Source: Bacillota bacterium
GTDB taxonomy: Bacteria; Bacillota; UBA4882; UBA10575
DNA length: 64,000 nucleotides
Direction of reading: 5' to 3'
Assembly (NCBI GenBank): GCA_012837715.1
Contig: DUQR01000033.1
Location: 62,001-126,000, forward strand
The notes under the pieces were generated by a model. The model saw only the letters and a program-made list of their open reading frames with translations. It had not been told where the DNA came from and made no database searches. This document shows, piece after piece, positions 52,089 to 62,089 of this stretch (the stretch's first letter is position 1; every line of letters starts with the position of its first letter). Position numbers and translations under genes: made by a program.

Positions 52089-52094
52089 TAAAAA

Positions 52095-52137
52095 AGAACG
52101 CCCGGCCTTGATTAAGGCGGGCGTTCCGCTTTTTTTC
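52095..52137. terminator. Rho-independent terminator after the LOG-like gene (T-tracts on both sides)
   Basis: gaacgcccggcctt gatt aaggcgggcgttc flanked by aaaaaa and ttttttt. Confidence 0.8.
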
Positions 52138-52141
52138 TTCC

Positions 52142-52660
52142 TTAAACCAGGGTATCTTCTTCCTGCTCCTGATCGAGATGGCACAATCTTTTAATAGTCG
52201 TAATCACTTCCTCGGGTTTGTTGACCGAAACCATAATTCCTGCTTTCTGATACTCCACAAAGAGATCCCCCAGGGGGAAATTGAGCAAAATAACGTTTTT
52301 TCCGTTTTTTAGGGCGAGGGCGATCTCGGAGATCGTCCCGGAACGTCCCGGTAAAGCTACGACAATATCACTGCTGAGAATGTTGATGAAATTCCGCCCA
52401 TCACCCATCCCGGTTAAAATTGGGATGTCAATGTAGGGAGAAGCAAACTCCGTATTACGATCGGGAAGAATCCCCACCGTTAAACCGTTGCGTTCTTTCG
52501 CGCCCCGGGCGGAAGCATCCATCACGCCTACCCCCCAGCCGCCGTTTAACAAGACCCAGCCCTGGTCGGCAATAAGACCGCCTAGCTTATAAGCCATTTC
52601 ACAGACTTCCGGAGAAGCTCCTTCTCCGCCTCCCATTACACCAACGATCAGTTTCTTCAT
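52142..52660 (-). CDS. TIGR00725-type LOG-like (Rossmann) protein
   Basis: VGVMGGGEGASPEVCEMAYKLGGLIADQGWVLLNGGWGVGVMDASARGAKERNGLTVGILP...VVALPGRSGTISEIALALKNGKNVILL. Confidence 0.9.
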   Translation of the reverse strand: MKKLIVGVMGGGEGASPEVCEMAYKLGGLIADQGWVLLNGGWGVGVMDASARGAKERNGLTVGILPDRNTEFASPYIDIPILTGMGDGRNFINILSSDIVVALPGRSGTISEIALALKNGKNVILLNFPLGDLFVEYQKAGIMVSVNKPEEVITTIKRLCHLDQEQEEDTLV

Positions 52661-52742
52661 CGTTTAAACCTCCACGTAAGATACACCCTTGTTGTTATTA
52701 TTAACCAATCTATTATCGATTCCCTTTCTATGATTATTAAAA

Positions 52743-53729
52743 CTAGATTAAACTAACAATATAAAGGTTGTTCGGATGACCAACCACGATCACCTCATTA
52801 TGGCCATCACCGTTAAGATCGCCGGTGGTAACCCCCACCAGTCCATTGGGGAAAGAAAAATGCTCAGTGACGGGGCTTAATTTGCCTTCCTCCAGAACAA
52901 AGCGGTTTAACCGTCCCCAACCGTCGGCCGTATAGAGCAAGGGACTCCCCTCCGCGCCAGGCGCAACCGTCATCCCAAAGGGTAAGGTAGAAAGGAGTTT
53001 TTCGGTCTGAATACGAGAAACCAGTTCTTGGCGATCCGGATCCCAACGTAAAAGGGTAAACACCCCAGGCCGGGTGCTTAAACCAGCCTCGGTCACCACT
53101 TCGGCTAAACCATCCCCGTCTAAATCGCCGGCTGTTAGGCACCGGATGTTACCTAAATAAGGGCTACTCCCCATTTTCTCCAGACCTTCCCCAGTCAAGC
53201 GGTAAACCTCCACCACTTTATCATCATAAGAGGGCATCCGTTGGCCAATCCGGACAATAATCAGTTCATCCCGGCCGTCACCGTCAAGATCAGCCGCTGA
53301 TAATTCATGGGGAAAAAGGGTATGCTTAAATTGGGAAGAAAGGATAATGTTCTCATTTTCGTGTCTATAGAGGTAAAGGTGGTCCTGAGAGAGGATGATC
53401 AGCATCGGTTCCCCGGTGGAAAAGGGACGGCCGGTCGTCATCATCACCGGTCCTTCCGCGAGGAGATTGGGGCTTTCCCACCAACTAGTAAGCTTGGCCT
53501 TTTCCCAAGAGAGCAGTTGCACAGAGAGGCGACCGTCGGTATAATCGCGCCCCAAAACGGCGCACTGGGCTGTTCCGGCGCCTGATAAGTTGATGGTCTC
53601 TACTTTAAACCAAGCCTCGTACAGATAATCATTGGCGGTAAAGAGATAAGAAGGAGGGGCGGACCAAACGAAGGGAATCATGGTGAAAAACAACAAAATC
53701 GTGATGGCAAATTTGAACAGATACCGCAT
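52743..53729 (-). CDS. Secreted FG-GAP/VCBS-repeat protein
   Basis: Signal peptide; ELSAADLDGDGRDELIIV, CLTAGDLDGDGLAEVVTE, GVTTGDLNGDGHNEVIVV. Confidence 0.88.
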   Translation of the reverse strand: MRYLFKFAITILLFFTMIPFVWSAPPSYLFTANDYLYEAWFKVETINLSGAGTAQCAVLGRDYTDGRLSVQLLSWEKAKLTSWWESPNLLAEGPVMMTTGRPFSTGEPMLIILSQDHLYLYRHENENIILSSQFKHTLFPHELSAADLDGDGRDELIIVRIGQRMPSYDDKVVEVYRLTGEGLEKMGSSPYLGNIRCLTAGDLDGDGLAEVVTEAGLSTRPGVFTLLRWDPDRQELVSRIQTEKLLSTLPFGMTVAPGAEGSPLLYTADGWGRLNRFVLEEGKLSPVTEHFSFPNGLVGVTTGDLNGDGHNEVIVVGHPNNLYIVSLI

Positions 53730-53899
53730 CTCGTTCCTCCTGTCCGATTGTCATCATCTAATTCTTGATTACCATGCATTTTCCTGCCAAATAATTTATC
53801 TTTATATAAGATTTGCATATTCCATAAACCGTTGAGTCATATTATTAGAAGTAATTTTTGAAGAGCGATGGTTTAGTATTCTACAGAAGGGGGATTGGC

Positions 53900-54934
53900 A
53901 TGACCTTAGAAGAACTGGCAAAGAAGACCAAAAATGAGCTCCTTTCTTTAGCCAGAGAATTAAAGATCAAAAACCGGTCGAAAATGACAAAAGAACAATT
54001 AATTGAAAGTTTAAACACGGTTCAAACCAAAGTTAAGGCCAAAAATGAAACTTCTATCCAGGCTGAAGTCGAAGCCAAGAAGATCACCTTAAAACAACCA
54101 CCTGAACCCATTTATTCCGTCGGCCTGTCCACACAGGAAACCTACAGGACAGAACCGTTAGAGGAAGTAAGGTTTCCCCTTCCTTCTTCTTATAATGAAA
54201 CCAAGATCGCCTTACTGATCCGTGACCCATACTGGCTCTACGCTTATTGGGATCTAAGCCGGGAGACAAAAGAACAGATGAAAAAGGACTACGGCGCTTG
54301 GGAACGGGCGCCCCTCACTCTTCGCGTCTGGGTAGAGCAGGAAACCGGCGGCAGTGAACCGGTATTTTTTGATGCTTCTGTTCATTCTTCTACTAATAAT
54401 TGGTATCTTAATGTTCACCCAAACCGACGTTATACTGCTGAGCTAGGCTATTTTTCCCCGATGGGCAAGTTTATTTGTTTAGCCCGGTCCAATACGGTGA
54501 CCACCCCCCGGGCTACGGTGTCAGAGGTGATTGACGAAGAGTGGATGATCATTGAGGAGGATTTCCGCCGTTTGTACCGGCTGGCCGGTGACCCCCAGTC
54601 GGGTTCGGTGGAACTGGCCGAGTCCCTGTTGAAACGGCTCGAACAGGAAATGGGGTCGGGCGCGGTCAGTAGCATCAGCAGCCCCTTCGGGCAACCGCCG
54701 GCGGAACGCCGTTTTTGGTTGGTCCTGAATACCGAATTAATCGTCTACGGCGCCACCGAACCCGATGCTAAATTATGCTTAGATGGTCAACCGGTTGCCT
54801 TACGGGCGGATGGTTCCTTCACCGTTCGTCTGGCCTTACCGGACGGGGTGAGAAGAATCCCGGTCACAGCCCGTTCCCGCGACGGAAAGGATGAGATCAC
54901 CATAACTCCGGTCGTGACCAAAGAAACTTATTAA
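53900..54934 (+). CDS. DUF4912 protein with N-terminal Rho-N/SAP-like motif
   Basis: MTLEELAKKTKNELLSLARELKIKNRSKMTKEQLIESL; ALLIRDPYWLYAYWDLSRETKEQM...LRVW. Confidence 0.88.
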   Translation: MTLEELAKKTKNELLSLARELKIKNRSKMTKEQLIESLNTVQTKVKAKNETSIQAEVEAKKITLKQPPEPIYSVGLSTQETYRTEPLEEVRFPLPSSYNETKIALLIRDPYWLYAYWDLSRETKEQMKKDYGAWERAPLTLRVWVEQETGGSEPVFFDASVHSSTNNWYLNVHPNRRYTAELGYFSPMGKFICLARSNTVTTPRATVSEVIDEEWMIIEEDFRRLYRLAGDPQSGSVELAESLLKRLEQEMGSGAVSSISSPFGQPPAERRFWLVLNTELIVYGATEPDAKLCLDGQPVALRADGSFTVRLALPDGVRRIPVTARSRDGKDEITITPVVTKETY

Positions 54935-54973
54935 GGCCATCCTCCAAGCAAGCAACAGAGGAGGTTGTTTTCA

Positions 54974-56599
54974 TTGGAAAAAGGCTATCTCTGCCTGGTT
55001 CTCCATGCTCATTTACCCTATATCCGCCATCCCGAATATGAGCATTTCTTGGAAGAAAAATGGTTGTTCGAAGCAATCACCGAAACCTACATTCCCTTGC
55101 TCAGAGTCTTTGAGAAACTAGCGGACGACGGGATAAAATTCCGTCTGACCATGAGCTTGACCCCGCCTTTGCTGTCCATGTTCAATGACGGACTGCTTCA
55201 AGACCGATATCTCCGGCATATTGAAAAGCTGATTGAGCTAGCCGAAAAAGAAATCGAACGCACCCGCTGGCAACCGGAGTTCAACCGGATGGCCAATTAC
55301 TACCGGGATCAATTTTCCTTCGCCCGTTGGTACTTTGCGGAGAAATGCGGTAAAAATCTGATCACACCTTTCCGCCGTCTTCAAGACGAAGGATATTTGG
55401 AGTTGATCACCTGTGGCGCCACCCATGGTTACCTCCCCCTCATGCTCCAGCGGGAAGCCGTCCGCGCCCAGATTCATTATGCCGTCGAGTATCATACCCG
55501 TTGTTGCGGACAACCGCCCCGGGGCATCTGGTTGCCGGAATGCGGTTATCAGCCGGGAGATGATCAGATCCTCCGGGAGTACGGACTGCGCTACTTTTTT
55601 ACCGATGCCCACGGGATCCTGCATGCTTCCCCCCGCCCCAAATACGGGAATTTTGCCCCCGTCTATTGCCCATCGGGAGTAGCCGCTTTCGGCCGGGATC
55701 TGGAATCGTCGAAACAGGTCTGGAGCGCTAATGAAGGTTATCCCGGAGATTATGACTATCGGGAATTTTACCGGGATATCGGTTATGATCTGGAATTTGA
55801 TTATATCCGGCCTTATATTGACCCTAGTGGACTCCGGATTAACACCGGGATCAAGTATTACCGGATTACCGGCCGGACTCATGACAAACAACCCTATAAC
55901 CCGGACTGGGCCCGGGAGAAGGCCGCCAATCATGCGGGAAACTTCATGTTCAACCGGGAAAAACAGATTGAATACTTAGCTTCCTTTTTGGATCGGAAAC
56001 CGGTCATTGTCTCCCCCTATGATGCCGAACTCTTCGGCCACTGGTGGTTTGAAGGCCCCCAATGGCTTGATTTCTTAATCCGGAAGCTCTATTACGATCA
56101 GCAAACCATCAAGTTGGTCACACCTAGCGATTATCTGACCATGTATCCACGGAACCAAGTCAGCACTCCTTCCCTCTCCAGTTGGGGTTATAAAGGTTAT
56201 AACGAGGTTTGGCTGGAAGGGAGCAACGATTGGATCTACCGGCACCTCCACTATGCCGCCCAGCGCATGGTCGAACTGGCCGACACTTATCCGGAGGCGA
56301 CCGGGATTTTCCGAAGAGCGTTAAACCAGGCCGCCCGGGAATTACTCCTGGCGCAGAGTAGTGATTGGGCTTTCATTATGAAGACCGGTACCGTTGTTCC
56401 TTATGCAGTGCGACGGACCCAAAGCCACATCGGACGCTTTCTCGGCCTGTACGCGCAGATCAAGGAGAACCGGATCAATCAAAACTGGCTCCAAGAGTTG
56501 GAAGCGAAAGATAATATCTTTCCCGACCTGGATTATCGGATCTATTCCTCTGCGGACCGGATCAAACGAAAAGTGGAAAACCTGGCTTTCGCCTTGTAG
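54974..56599 (+). CDS. GH57 family 1,4-alpha-glucan branching protein
   Basis: GYLCLVLHAHLPYIRHPEYEHFLEEKWLFEAITETYIPLL...GIWLPECGYQPGDDQILREYGLRYFFTDAHG; DAELFGHWWFEGPQWL; TTG 54974 behind gaggagg. Confidence 0.94.
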   Translation: MEKGYLCLVLHAHLPYIRHPEYEHFLEEKWLFEAITETYIPLLRVFEKLADDGIKFRLTMSLTPPLLSMFNDGLLQDRYLRHIEKLIELAEKEIERTRWQPEFNRMANYYRDQFSFARWYFAEKCGKNLITPFRRLQDEGYLELITCGATHGYLPLMLQREAVRAQIHYAVEYHTRCCGQPPRGIWLPECGYQPGDDQILREYGLRYFFTDAHGILHASPRPKYGNFAPVYCPSGVAAFGRDLESSKQVWSANEGYPGDYDYREFYRDIGYDLEFDYIRPYIDPSGLRINTGIKYYRITGRTHDKQPYNPDWAREKAANHAGNFMFNREKQIEYLASFLDRKPVIVSPYDAELFGHWWFEGPQWLDFLIRKLYYDQQTIKLVTPSDYLTMYPRNQVSTPSLSSWGYKGYNEVWLEGSNDWIYRHLHYAAQRMVELADTYPEATGIFRRALNQAARELLLAQSSDWAFIMKTGTVVPYAVRRTQSHIGRFLGLYAQIKENRINQNWLQELEAKDNIFPDLDYRIYSSADRIKRKVENLAFAL

Positions 56600-56609
56600 G
56601 AGAAGGAAT

Positions 56610-56789
56610 ATGATTAAGGATTTCCTGAAGCGCCTGGCGACCATTAATCGCCTCCTCTGGGGGAAAAAGGCTTTAAATTATCACCGTTTATCCCGGATCA
56701 ATCTGCAAAATACGCCCGAACGCGCGCGCAAAAAGCCCGCCGCCAATAGGGCGTTTTCTTTAGGGCAACGTAACAGTCGCCAAAAGTGA
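56610..56789 (+). CDS. Small basic hypothetical protein (59 aa)
   Basis: MIKDFLKRLATINRLLWGKKALNYHRLSRINLQNTPERARKKPAANRAFSLGQRNSRQK; ATG 56610 after ggagaagga, between two co-oriented genes. Confidence 0.45.
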   Translation: MIKDFLKRLATINRLLWGKKALNYHRLSRINLQNTPERARKKPAANRAFSLGQRNSRQK

Positions 56790-56813
56790 AGAATTAGGCA
56801 TTTCCAAATTTAG

Positions 56814-58982
56814 GTGGGAATAAAAATAGAGATGGATCGGATCAGAAAACCAGCGATAGGAAAAGAGGGTTGGGCTATCTTGAAGCTGAACTGGCGTCGC
56901 CTCGTCCAGAGAGCCTTCCTTGTGGCAGCCGGCTCCCTATTATTTATTCTCTGTTTACCGATTGCCCCTCCCGAACAGCCCGTGACCACCCGCATCTTAA
57001 GCGCCGACGGGGAAGTGGTGGGTCTTTTATATCGGGAAAACCGGGAACTGGCGACTCTGGCCGAAGTCCCGCTCTTTTTACAACAGGCGGTTCTGGCCGT
57101 AGAAGACCACCGTTTCTACCAACATAACGGCTTCAGCCCGGTCAGTTTTGGCCGTGCCGTCTACCATAATCTTTTTGTCCGTGAAGGATTGCAGGGCTTC
57201 AGCACGATCACCCAACAAGTAGCCAAAAATGGTTACTTATCAGCGGAAAAAACAATCATCCGCAAATTGAAAGAACTGTTTCTGGCTTTAAGACTGGAAC
57301 TCCACTACACAAAAGGCCAGATTCTGGAGTTATATTTGAACCAAATCTACTTTGGGCATGGTGCTTTTGGTATTAAAACCGCCGCCCTTACCTATTTTGG
57401 AAGACCCCTCTCCGCATTGAACCGTCGGGAAATGGCCTTACTTGCTGGCATTCCCAATGGACCAGCCCTCTATTCCCCGTATTTGAACCGGGAAGGCGCC
57501 GACCACCGCACGAAAACCGTCCTGGAACGGATGGAAAAGGTTGGTTATATCTCCCTGGCCGAAAAAGAAGAGATTTTAGCCGAACCGATCCGCCTCCCCG
57601 GTCTGCAGAAAACTCCCCGCCAAGCCCTCTATTTTCTCGACTTTGCTCTGGAAGAGGCCAGTAGTATTTTAAAGCTCTCCAAAGAGCAGATCCAAAACCT
57701 GGGGCTGACCATTGAAACCACCCTTGTCCTCCCGGTCCAGAAAGCGGCAGAGGAAGCTCTACAAAACGGGCTGGCCCCCCTCCAGAAGGATCTGCAGCCC
57801 CAGGGCGCGTTGATTGCTGCCGATCCGGCGACCGGGGAGATCAAAGCCTTCGTGGGCGGGACCGATTATTATCAGACCCCTTTCAACCGGGGGCTCAATG
57901 CCTTTCGTCAACCCGGCTCCGCCTTTAAACCCTTTGTCTATCTAGCCGCCTTGGAAGCCGGCTATACCTTAGCCTCAACCCTTCCCTGCCAGGCGGTTTC
58001 CTTTCCGACCGACACCGGGGTCTATCAGCCCCGGGATTATGGAAACCAACCATATCACGGTCGGGAACTAACCTTACGCGAAGCTTTATCCTGCTCCTGT
58101 AATATCGTGGCGGTCACCCTCCATCAACGGTTAGGACTTAACCCGACGATTCATACTGCCCGCCGGCTGGGAATCTCTTCGCCATTAGCCCCCAACCTCT
58201 CGCTGGCCTTAGGCACGTCGGAAGTGACCCCTTTTGAACTGCTCCAGGCTTACCTCCCAATTGCCAATGGCGGACAGGCCGCCTCCCTCCATGCCGTCCG
58301 GCGCATTTTTAATGCGGAAGGCAAGTTGATTTGGGAACGGAAACCCCGTCCCCGGCAGGTCCTCGATCCCCGAATCGCTTTTTTGCTCACTTCCGTCCTC
58401 CAGGACACGCTGGGACCGGGGGGAACGGCCGCTGGCCTCCGGGCTACACTCCAAAGGCCGGCGGCAGGCAAGACCGGGACCTCCCAAGAGAACCGTGATG
58501 CCTGGTTCGTAGGGTTCACTCCTGAATTGGCCGCCGTTGTGTATATCGGTGACGACCATAACAAACCGCTGCCGGCAGGGGGAGGAACCTTGGCCGCGCC
58601 TTTATGGGCCGGATTTATGAAGAAAGCCCTCGCCGATGTCCCGATCAGCTCTTTCCCAACCCCCGAAGGAGTAGTTATTCGTCGTATCTGCCGGGAAACC
58701 GGGCTCCTGGCGGCGCCTGACTGCCCCAGTTCTAACGAATATTTCCTTTTCGGCCATGAACCGACGGTTTTTTGCGCCCGTCACCGGAAGATTACTTTGC
58801 AAGTCTGTCAAAAGACTGGACTCTTACCCAACGCTTACTGCCGAAAGGTGGTGGAAAAGACCTTTGTCTGGGGTAACCACCCCACCGCCACCTGCGAAGT
58901 CTGTCATCCCCCTACTAACCTTTGGGAATTGATCTTCGGCGAACCCTTTCCTCTGATCAAAGCCGAACCCCCATCCGAATAA
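56814..58982 (+). CDS. Class A penicillin-binding protein (PBP1A/1C-like transglycosylase/transpeptidase)
   Basis: AVEDHRFYQHNGFSPVSFGRAVYHNLFVREGLQGFSTITQQVAKN...RQPGSAFKPFVYLAALEAGYT...SCSCNIVAV...KTGTSQENRDAWFVGFTPELAAVVYIGDD. Confidence 0.95.
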   Translation: MGIKIEMDRIRKPAIGKEGWAILKLNWRRLVQRAFLVAAGSLLFILCLPIAPPEQPVTTRILSADGEVVGLLYRENRELATLAEVPLFLQQAVLAVEDHRFYQHNGFSPVSFGRAVYHNLFVREGLQGFSTITQQVAKNGYLSAEKTIIRKLKELFLALRLELHYTKGQILELYLNQIYFGHGAFGIKTAALTYFGRPLSALNRREMALLAGIPNGPALYSPYLNREGADHRTKTVLERMEKVGYISLAEKEEILAEPIRLPGLQKTPRQALYFLDFALEEASSILKLSKEQIQNLGLTIETTLVLPVQKAAEEALQNGLAPLQKDLQPQGALIAADPATGEIKAFVGGTDYYQTPFNRGLNAFRQPGSAFKPFVYLAALEAGYTLASTLPCQAVSFPTDTGVYQPRDYGNQPYHGRELTLREALSCSCNIVAVTLHQRLGLNPTIHTARRLGISSPLAPNLSLALGTSEVTPFELLQAYLPIANGGQAASLHAVRRIFNAEGKLIWERKPRPRQVLDPRIAFLLTSVLQDTLGPGGTAAGLRATLQRPAAGKTGTSQENRDAWFVGFTPELAAVVYIGDDHNKPLPAGGGTLAAPLWAGFMKKALADVPISSFPTPEGVVIRRICRETGLLAAPDCPSSNEYFLFGHEPTVFCARHRKITLQVCQKTGLLPNAYCRKVVEKTFVWGNHPTATCEVCHPPTNLWELIFGEPFPLIKAEPPSE

Positions 58983-59140
58983 AGCACCGGCTTTCTTTTT
59001 CCGGCTGCCGCGATCTGCTTTACGAAGGCCGATTATTCAAGTCCACTTTGCTCAGGCCTTTGGGATTTAGGAGTTTTTGGCAGGAAATACCTCCCCGCGG
59101 TGGAATAAGTGGTTATAACGATCGAGGGGGGTCCGTATCT

Positions 59141-60058
59141 ATGGTCTTTTACACCGGAAAACTCCGGCTTAAACCGTTGGTTATTTTTAGTTTACTTCTA
59201 CTCCTTATTTTTAAAGCAACCACAGCCTTGGGTAAGTTACCGGCCGCTCCAGCCCCGGCCATCTGGCAAGTCACCGGCGGGCAGGGTGCAGCCTACTTCC
59301 TTACTGGCCTCAATGTGGGAAATGACGATTTCTATCCGCTCAATCCCAAGATTGAAGCCTTATATGCCGCCAGTGACAACCTGGTGGTGTCGGTCGATTT
59401 AACCAAGATTGAACCGGAAAATCTTAACACCTCGATCCTAGAGGCCGCGCTATATCCGGAAGGACAAACCATTGCCGACCACCTTTCACCGGCGGAGATC
59501 CAACGCCTTACACAGGTTTTAACTGGGTATGGCTTGGTCTTCGAGCAACTGGTCCAATTTCGCCCTTGGTTTTTGCTGGTAACCATCGAAGCCATACATC
59601 AACAAACCATGGGCTACTTTCCCGACCAAAGTCTGGAGATCTATTTCTTGAATAAAACCGACGGAAAAAGAATCATCGGGTTGGAAAGCCCCCTGGAACA
59701 AGCAACTCTCCTGGCCCAATTCCCGCCGGCCATCGAAAAAATGTTACTGCTTGAAACTTTGAACTCCGATTTAGCCAAGGAAACGGAAGACTTGGTCACC
59801 GCTTGGTGGACAGGGGATCTGGAAAAGCTGGAAGCGCTAATCTTCGCCCATCAAAATGATCCGGCTTATTTCAACTACTATGATCAGGTTTACTTCCGCC
59901 GAAACCGCCGGATGGTAGAAAAGATCGAAGAACTCCTCGCCACCGGTGGGAGTTATTTTCTCCTCCTCCCCTGCGGCCATTTTCTTGGGGAGCAAGGAAT
60001 CATCGCCCTTCTCCAAGCCAAAGGTTGTACCGTCGAACGCCTGTCCCTCCCCAACTAA
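59141..60058 (+). CDS. TraB/GumN family protein
   Basis: AIWQVTGGQGAAYFLTGLNVGNDDFYPLNPKIEALYAASDNLVVSVDL...YYDQVYFRRNRRMVEKIEELLATGGSYFLLLPCGHFLGEQGIIALLQAKGCTVERL. Confidence 0.88.
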   Translation: MVFYTGKLRLKPLVIFSLLLLLIFKATTALGKLPAAPAPAIWQVTGGQGAAYFLTGLNVGNDDFYPLNPKIEALYAASDNLVVSVDLTKIEPENLNTSILEAALYPEGQTIADHLSPAEIQRLTQVLTGYGLVFEQLVQFRPWFLLVTIEAIHQQTMGYFPDQSLEIYFLNKTDGKRIIGLESPLEQATLLAQFPPAIEKMLLLETLNSDLAKETEDLVTAWWTGDLEKLEALIFAHQNDPAYFNYYDQVYFRRNRRMVEKIEELLATGGSYFLLLPCGHFLGEQGIIALLQAKGCTVERLSLPN

Positions 60059-60094
60059 ACGGTGGCCACACGGCTTTCGCCCGTAAAAAAGAGA

Positions 60095-62029
60095 CTAGCG
60101 AAAACTGGCCCGGTCCACCAAGACCAAAGCACTCAGGGGTTCCACCTCTACCTCCGGCCCGGTGACATAACCCAAAGCTTTTACGCCAGCCTGCCGCTGG
60201 TCGACCACCACCACCCATTCGCCGGCGGGCAACGCCACTGAGACCGGCGTGGTCCGGGCGTTAAAAAGAGCAACGATCAGCCGCCAAGGATCGCCGTTGG
60301 CATGCTCGCCCAAGGTATACCCGATCAACTGCGTGGGTAAATCCATAAAACGAAGGTGGGCTTGGATCTGTTCGGTGGTACACAGCCGAAAAGCCGGGTG
60401 GGCTTTCCGCAGGGTGATTAAACCCCGGTAATAGGCATAAACCTCAAAGTAGCGGGCTTTCCGGGCCCAGTCCAATTGATTGACGGCATCAGGAGCTAAA
60501 TAACTGTTACTGTTGCCGCCTTTCGTCCGGAGAAAATCCTGACCGGCGTGGAGGAAAGGAATCCCTTGACTGGTTAAGACAAGCGCGCCCGCTAATTTAT
60601 GTCTATTGATGCGCTGTTCTTCGCTTTCATTCCCATTGGTAATCATCAGTTTATCCCAGAGCGTCAAGTTATCATGGGCTTCACAATAGATTACGCTTTG
60701 ACCAGGTTCCAGAGCCCAAGGCGCATGATCATAGTTCACCCGCTCATAACAAAGCTGCGGGTGGTGGGTAGCGGCAACGATCCCGAATTTAACGCTTTCC
60801 TCCAGTCCGGCTTGGCCGTTGACAAACCCTGCTTCCAGCTGGTTGAAAACATGCCCTTTGATGCCGTCCCGCGCCGAATCATTAAAAAAAGCGATCCCCG
60901 GTAAAGAAGGAGCATTACCCTTTAAGGCCGCTTGGTCCCCCGGAAGCGGAGACGGGCCGCCGGTCCAGCCTTCCCCGTAAAGCAAAAGCCCGGGAGCAAT
61001 CCGGCCAAGCGCCTCCCGGATCTGCCGCACCGTTTCCAGATCCAAGAGCCCCATCAGGTCAAAACGGAAGCCATCCACCCGGTACTCGGTCGCCCAGTAG
61101 ATTACCGAATCAATGATTAATTTCCGCACCATGGGCCGTTCAGAAGCAAGCTCATTTCCACAGCCCGATCCATTGGCAAAACTGCGGTCCGGATTCATCC
61201 GGTAATAGTAACCGGGGACCAGACGGTTCAGATTTGAATCCCATGAGTTATAGGTATGGTTATAGACCACATCCATAATGACGCCGATCCCCTTTTCATG
61301 CAGGGCTTTAATCGCCGCTTTCAACTCACGGATGCGCACTTCGCCCCGGAATGGATCGGTCGCGTAAGAGCCTTCCGGCACATTATAATTCTTTGGGTCA
61401 TAACCCCAATTAAACTGAGGAGAGTCTACCTCTCCCTCATCGACGGAAGCAAAATCAAAGACCGGGAGGAGATGGAGGTGGGTCACTCCCAAATCCAGCA
61501 AATGCCCAAGGCCAGTTTTTACCCCTTGCGGACCCTGGGTGTCCTGTTCAGTAAAGGCCAAGAACTTACCCTTATGCTTTATTCCCGATTGGGGATGGGT
61601 GGAAAAGTCACGAACATGCATTTCATAGATGACGGCATCAACAGGCGCGGCCAGAACCGGCCGCTCTACCTCGGCCCAACCCTCCGGGTTTGTCCGGGCA
61701 AGGTCAACCACCATCCCGCGGTCACCATTGACCCCGGCCGCCCGGGCATAGGGATCTACCACTTCAAACCTTTGATCATCATGGGTGACGCCATAGGTAT
61801 AGTATAAACCATGACAATCGCCGGCCACCGCTCCCCGCCAAATCCCCCCCGCTTCCCGGGTCATCGGATAGACTGTTTCCTCGCCGCCTCTGCCTTTCCG
61901 GTAAGTGTGTAACTTGACTTCCTGAGCGGTTGGCGCCCATACCGTAAAAATGGTCTGTTGCGGCGTATAAACCGCGCCTAAATCATCACCTGCATATAAA
62001 TACTGTTCGTCAAAGGGATCAGCGTGGAT
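60095..62029 (-). CDS. pulA: Type I pullulanase (CBM48 + GH13); start codon apparently non-canonical
   Basis: Core YNVPEGSYATDPF..RIRELKAAIKALHEKGIGVIMDVVYNHTYN..VDGFRFDLMGLLD. The reading frame continues upstream of ATG 61864 as IHADPFDEQYLYAGDDLGAVYTPQQTIFTVWAPTAQEVKLHTYRKGRGGEETVYP, a typical pullulanase N-terminus. Confidence 0.93.
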   Translation of the reverse strand: MHADPFDEQYLYAGDDLGAVYTPQQTIFTVWAPTAQEVKLHTYRKGRGGEETVYPMTREAGGIWRGAVAGDCHGLYYTYGVTHDDQRFEVVDPYARAAGVNGDRGMVVDLARTNPEGWAEVERPVLAAPVDAVIYEMHVRDFSTHPQSGIKHKGKFLAFTEQDTQGPQGVKTGLGHLLDLGVTHLHLLPVFDFASVDEGEVDSPQFNWGYDPKNYNVPEGSYATDPFRGEVRIRELKAAIKALHEKGIGVIMDVVYNHTYNSWDSNLNRLVPGYYYRMNPDRSFANGSGCGNELASERPMVRKLIIDSVIYWATEYRVDGFRFDLMGLLDLETVRQIREALGRIAPGLLLYGEGWTGGPSPLPGDQAALKGNAPSLPGIAFFNDSARDGIKGHVFNQLEAGFVNGQAGLEESVKFGIVAATHHPQLCYERVNYDHAPWALEPGQSVIYCEAHDNLTLWDKLMITNGNESEEQRINRHKLAGALVLTSQGIPFLHAGQDFLRTKGGNSNSYLAPDAVNQLDWARKARYFEVYAYYRGLITLRKAHPAFRLCTTEQIQAHLRFMDLPTQLIGYTLGEHANGDPWRLIVALFNARTTPVSVALPAGEWVVVVDQRQAGVKALGYVTGPEVEVEPLSALVLVDRASFR

Positions 62030-62081
62030 GGTCTCTCGTCCTTCCTCTCCGCTCCTACCCTCGTCAACAAGGGCTACTCTT

Positions 62082-62089
62082 TCATTATA
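62082..62089 (-). promoter_or_regulatory. Possible -10 element (TATAAT) upstream of pulA
   Basis: Reverse strand ggaTATAATgaa; no strong -35 identified. Confidence 0.35.

Noticed and set aside
61256-61807. 183-codon plus-strand ORF
   Set aside because: Antisense shadow of the pullulanase GH13 domain.
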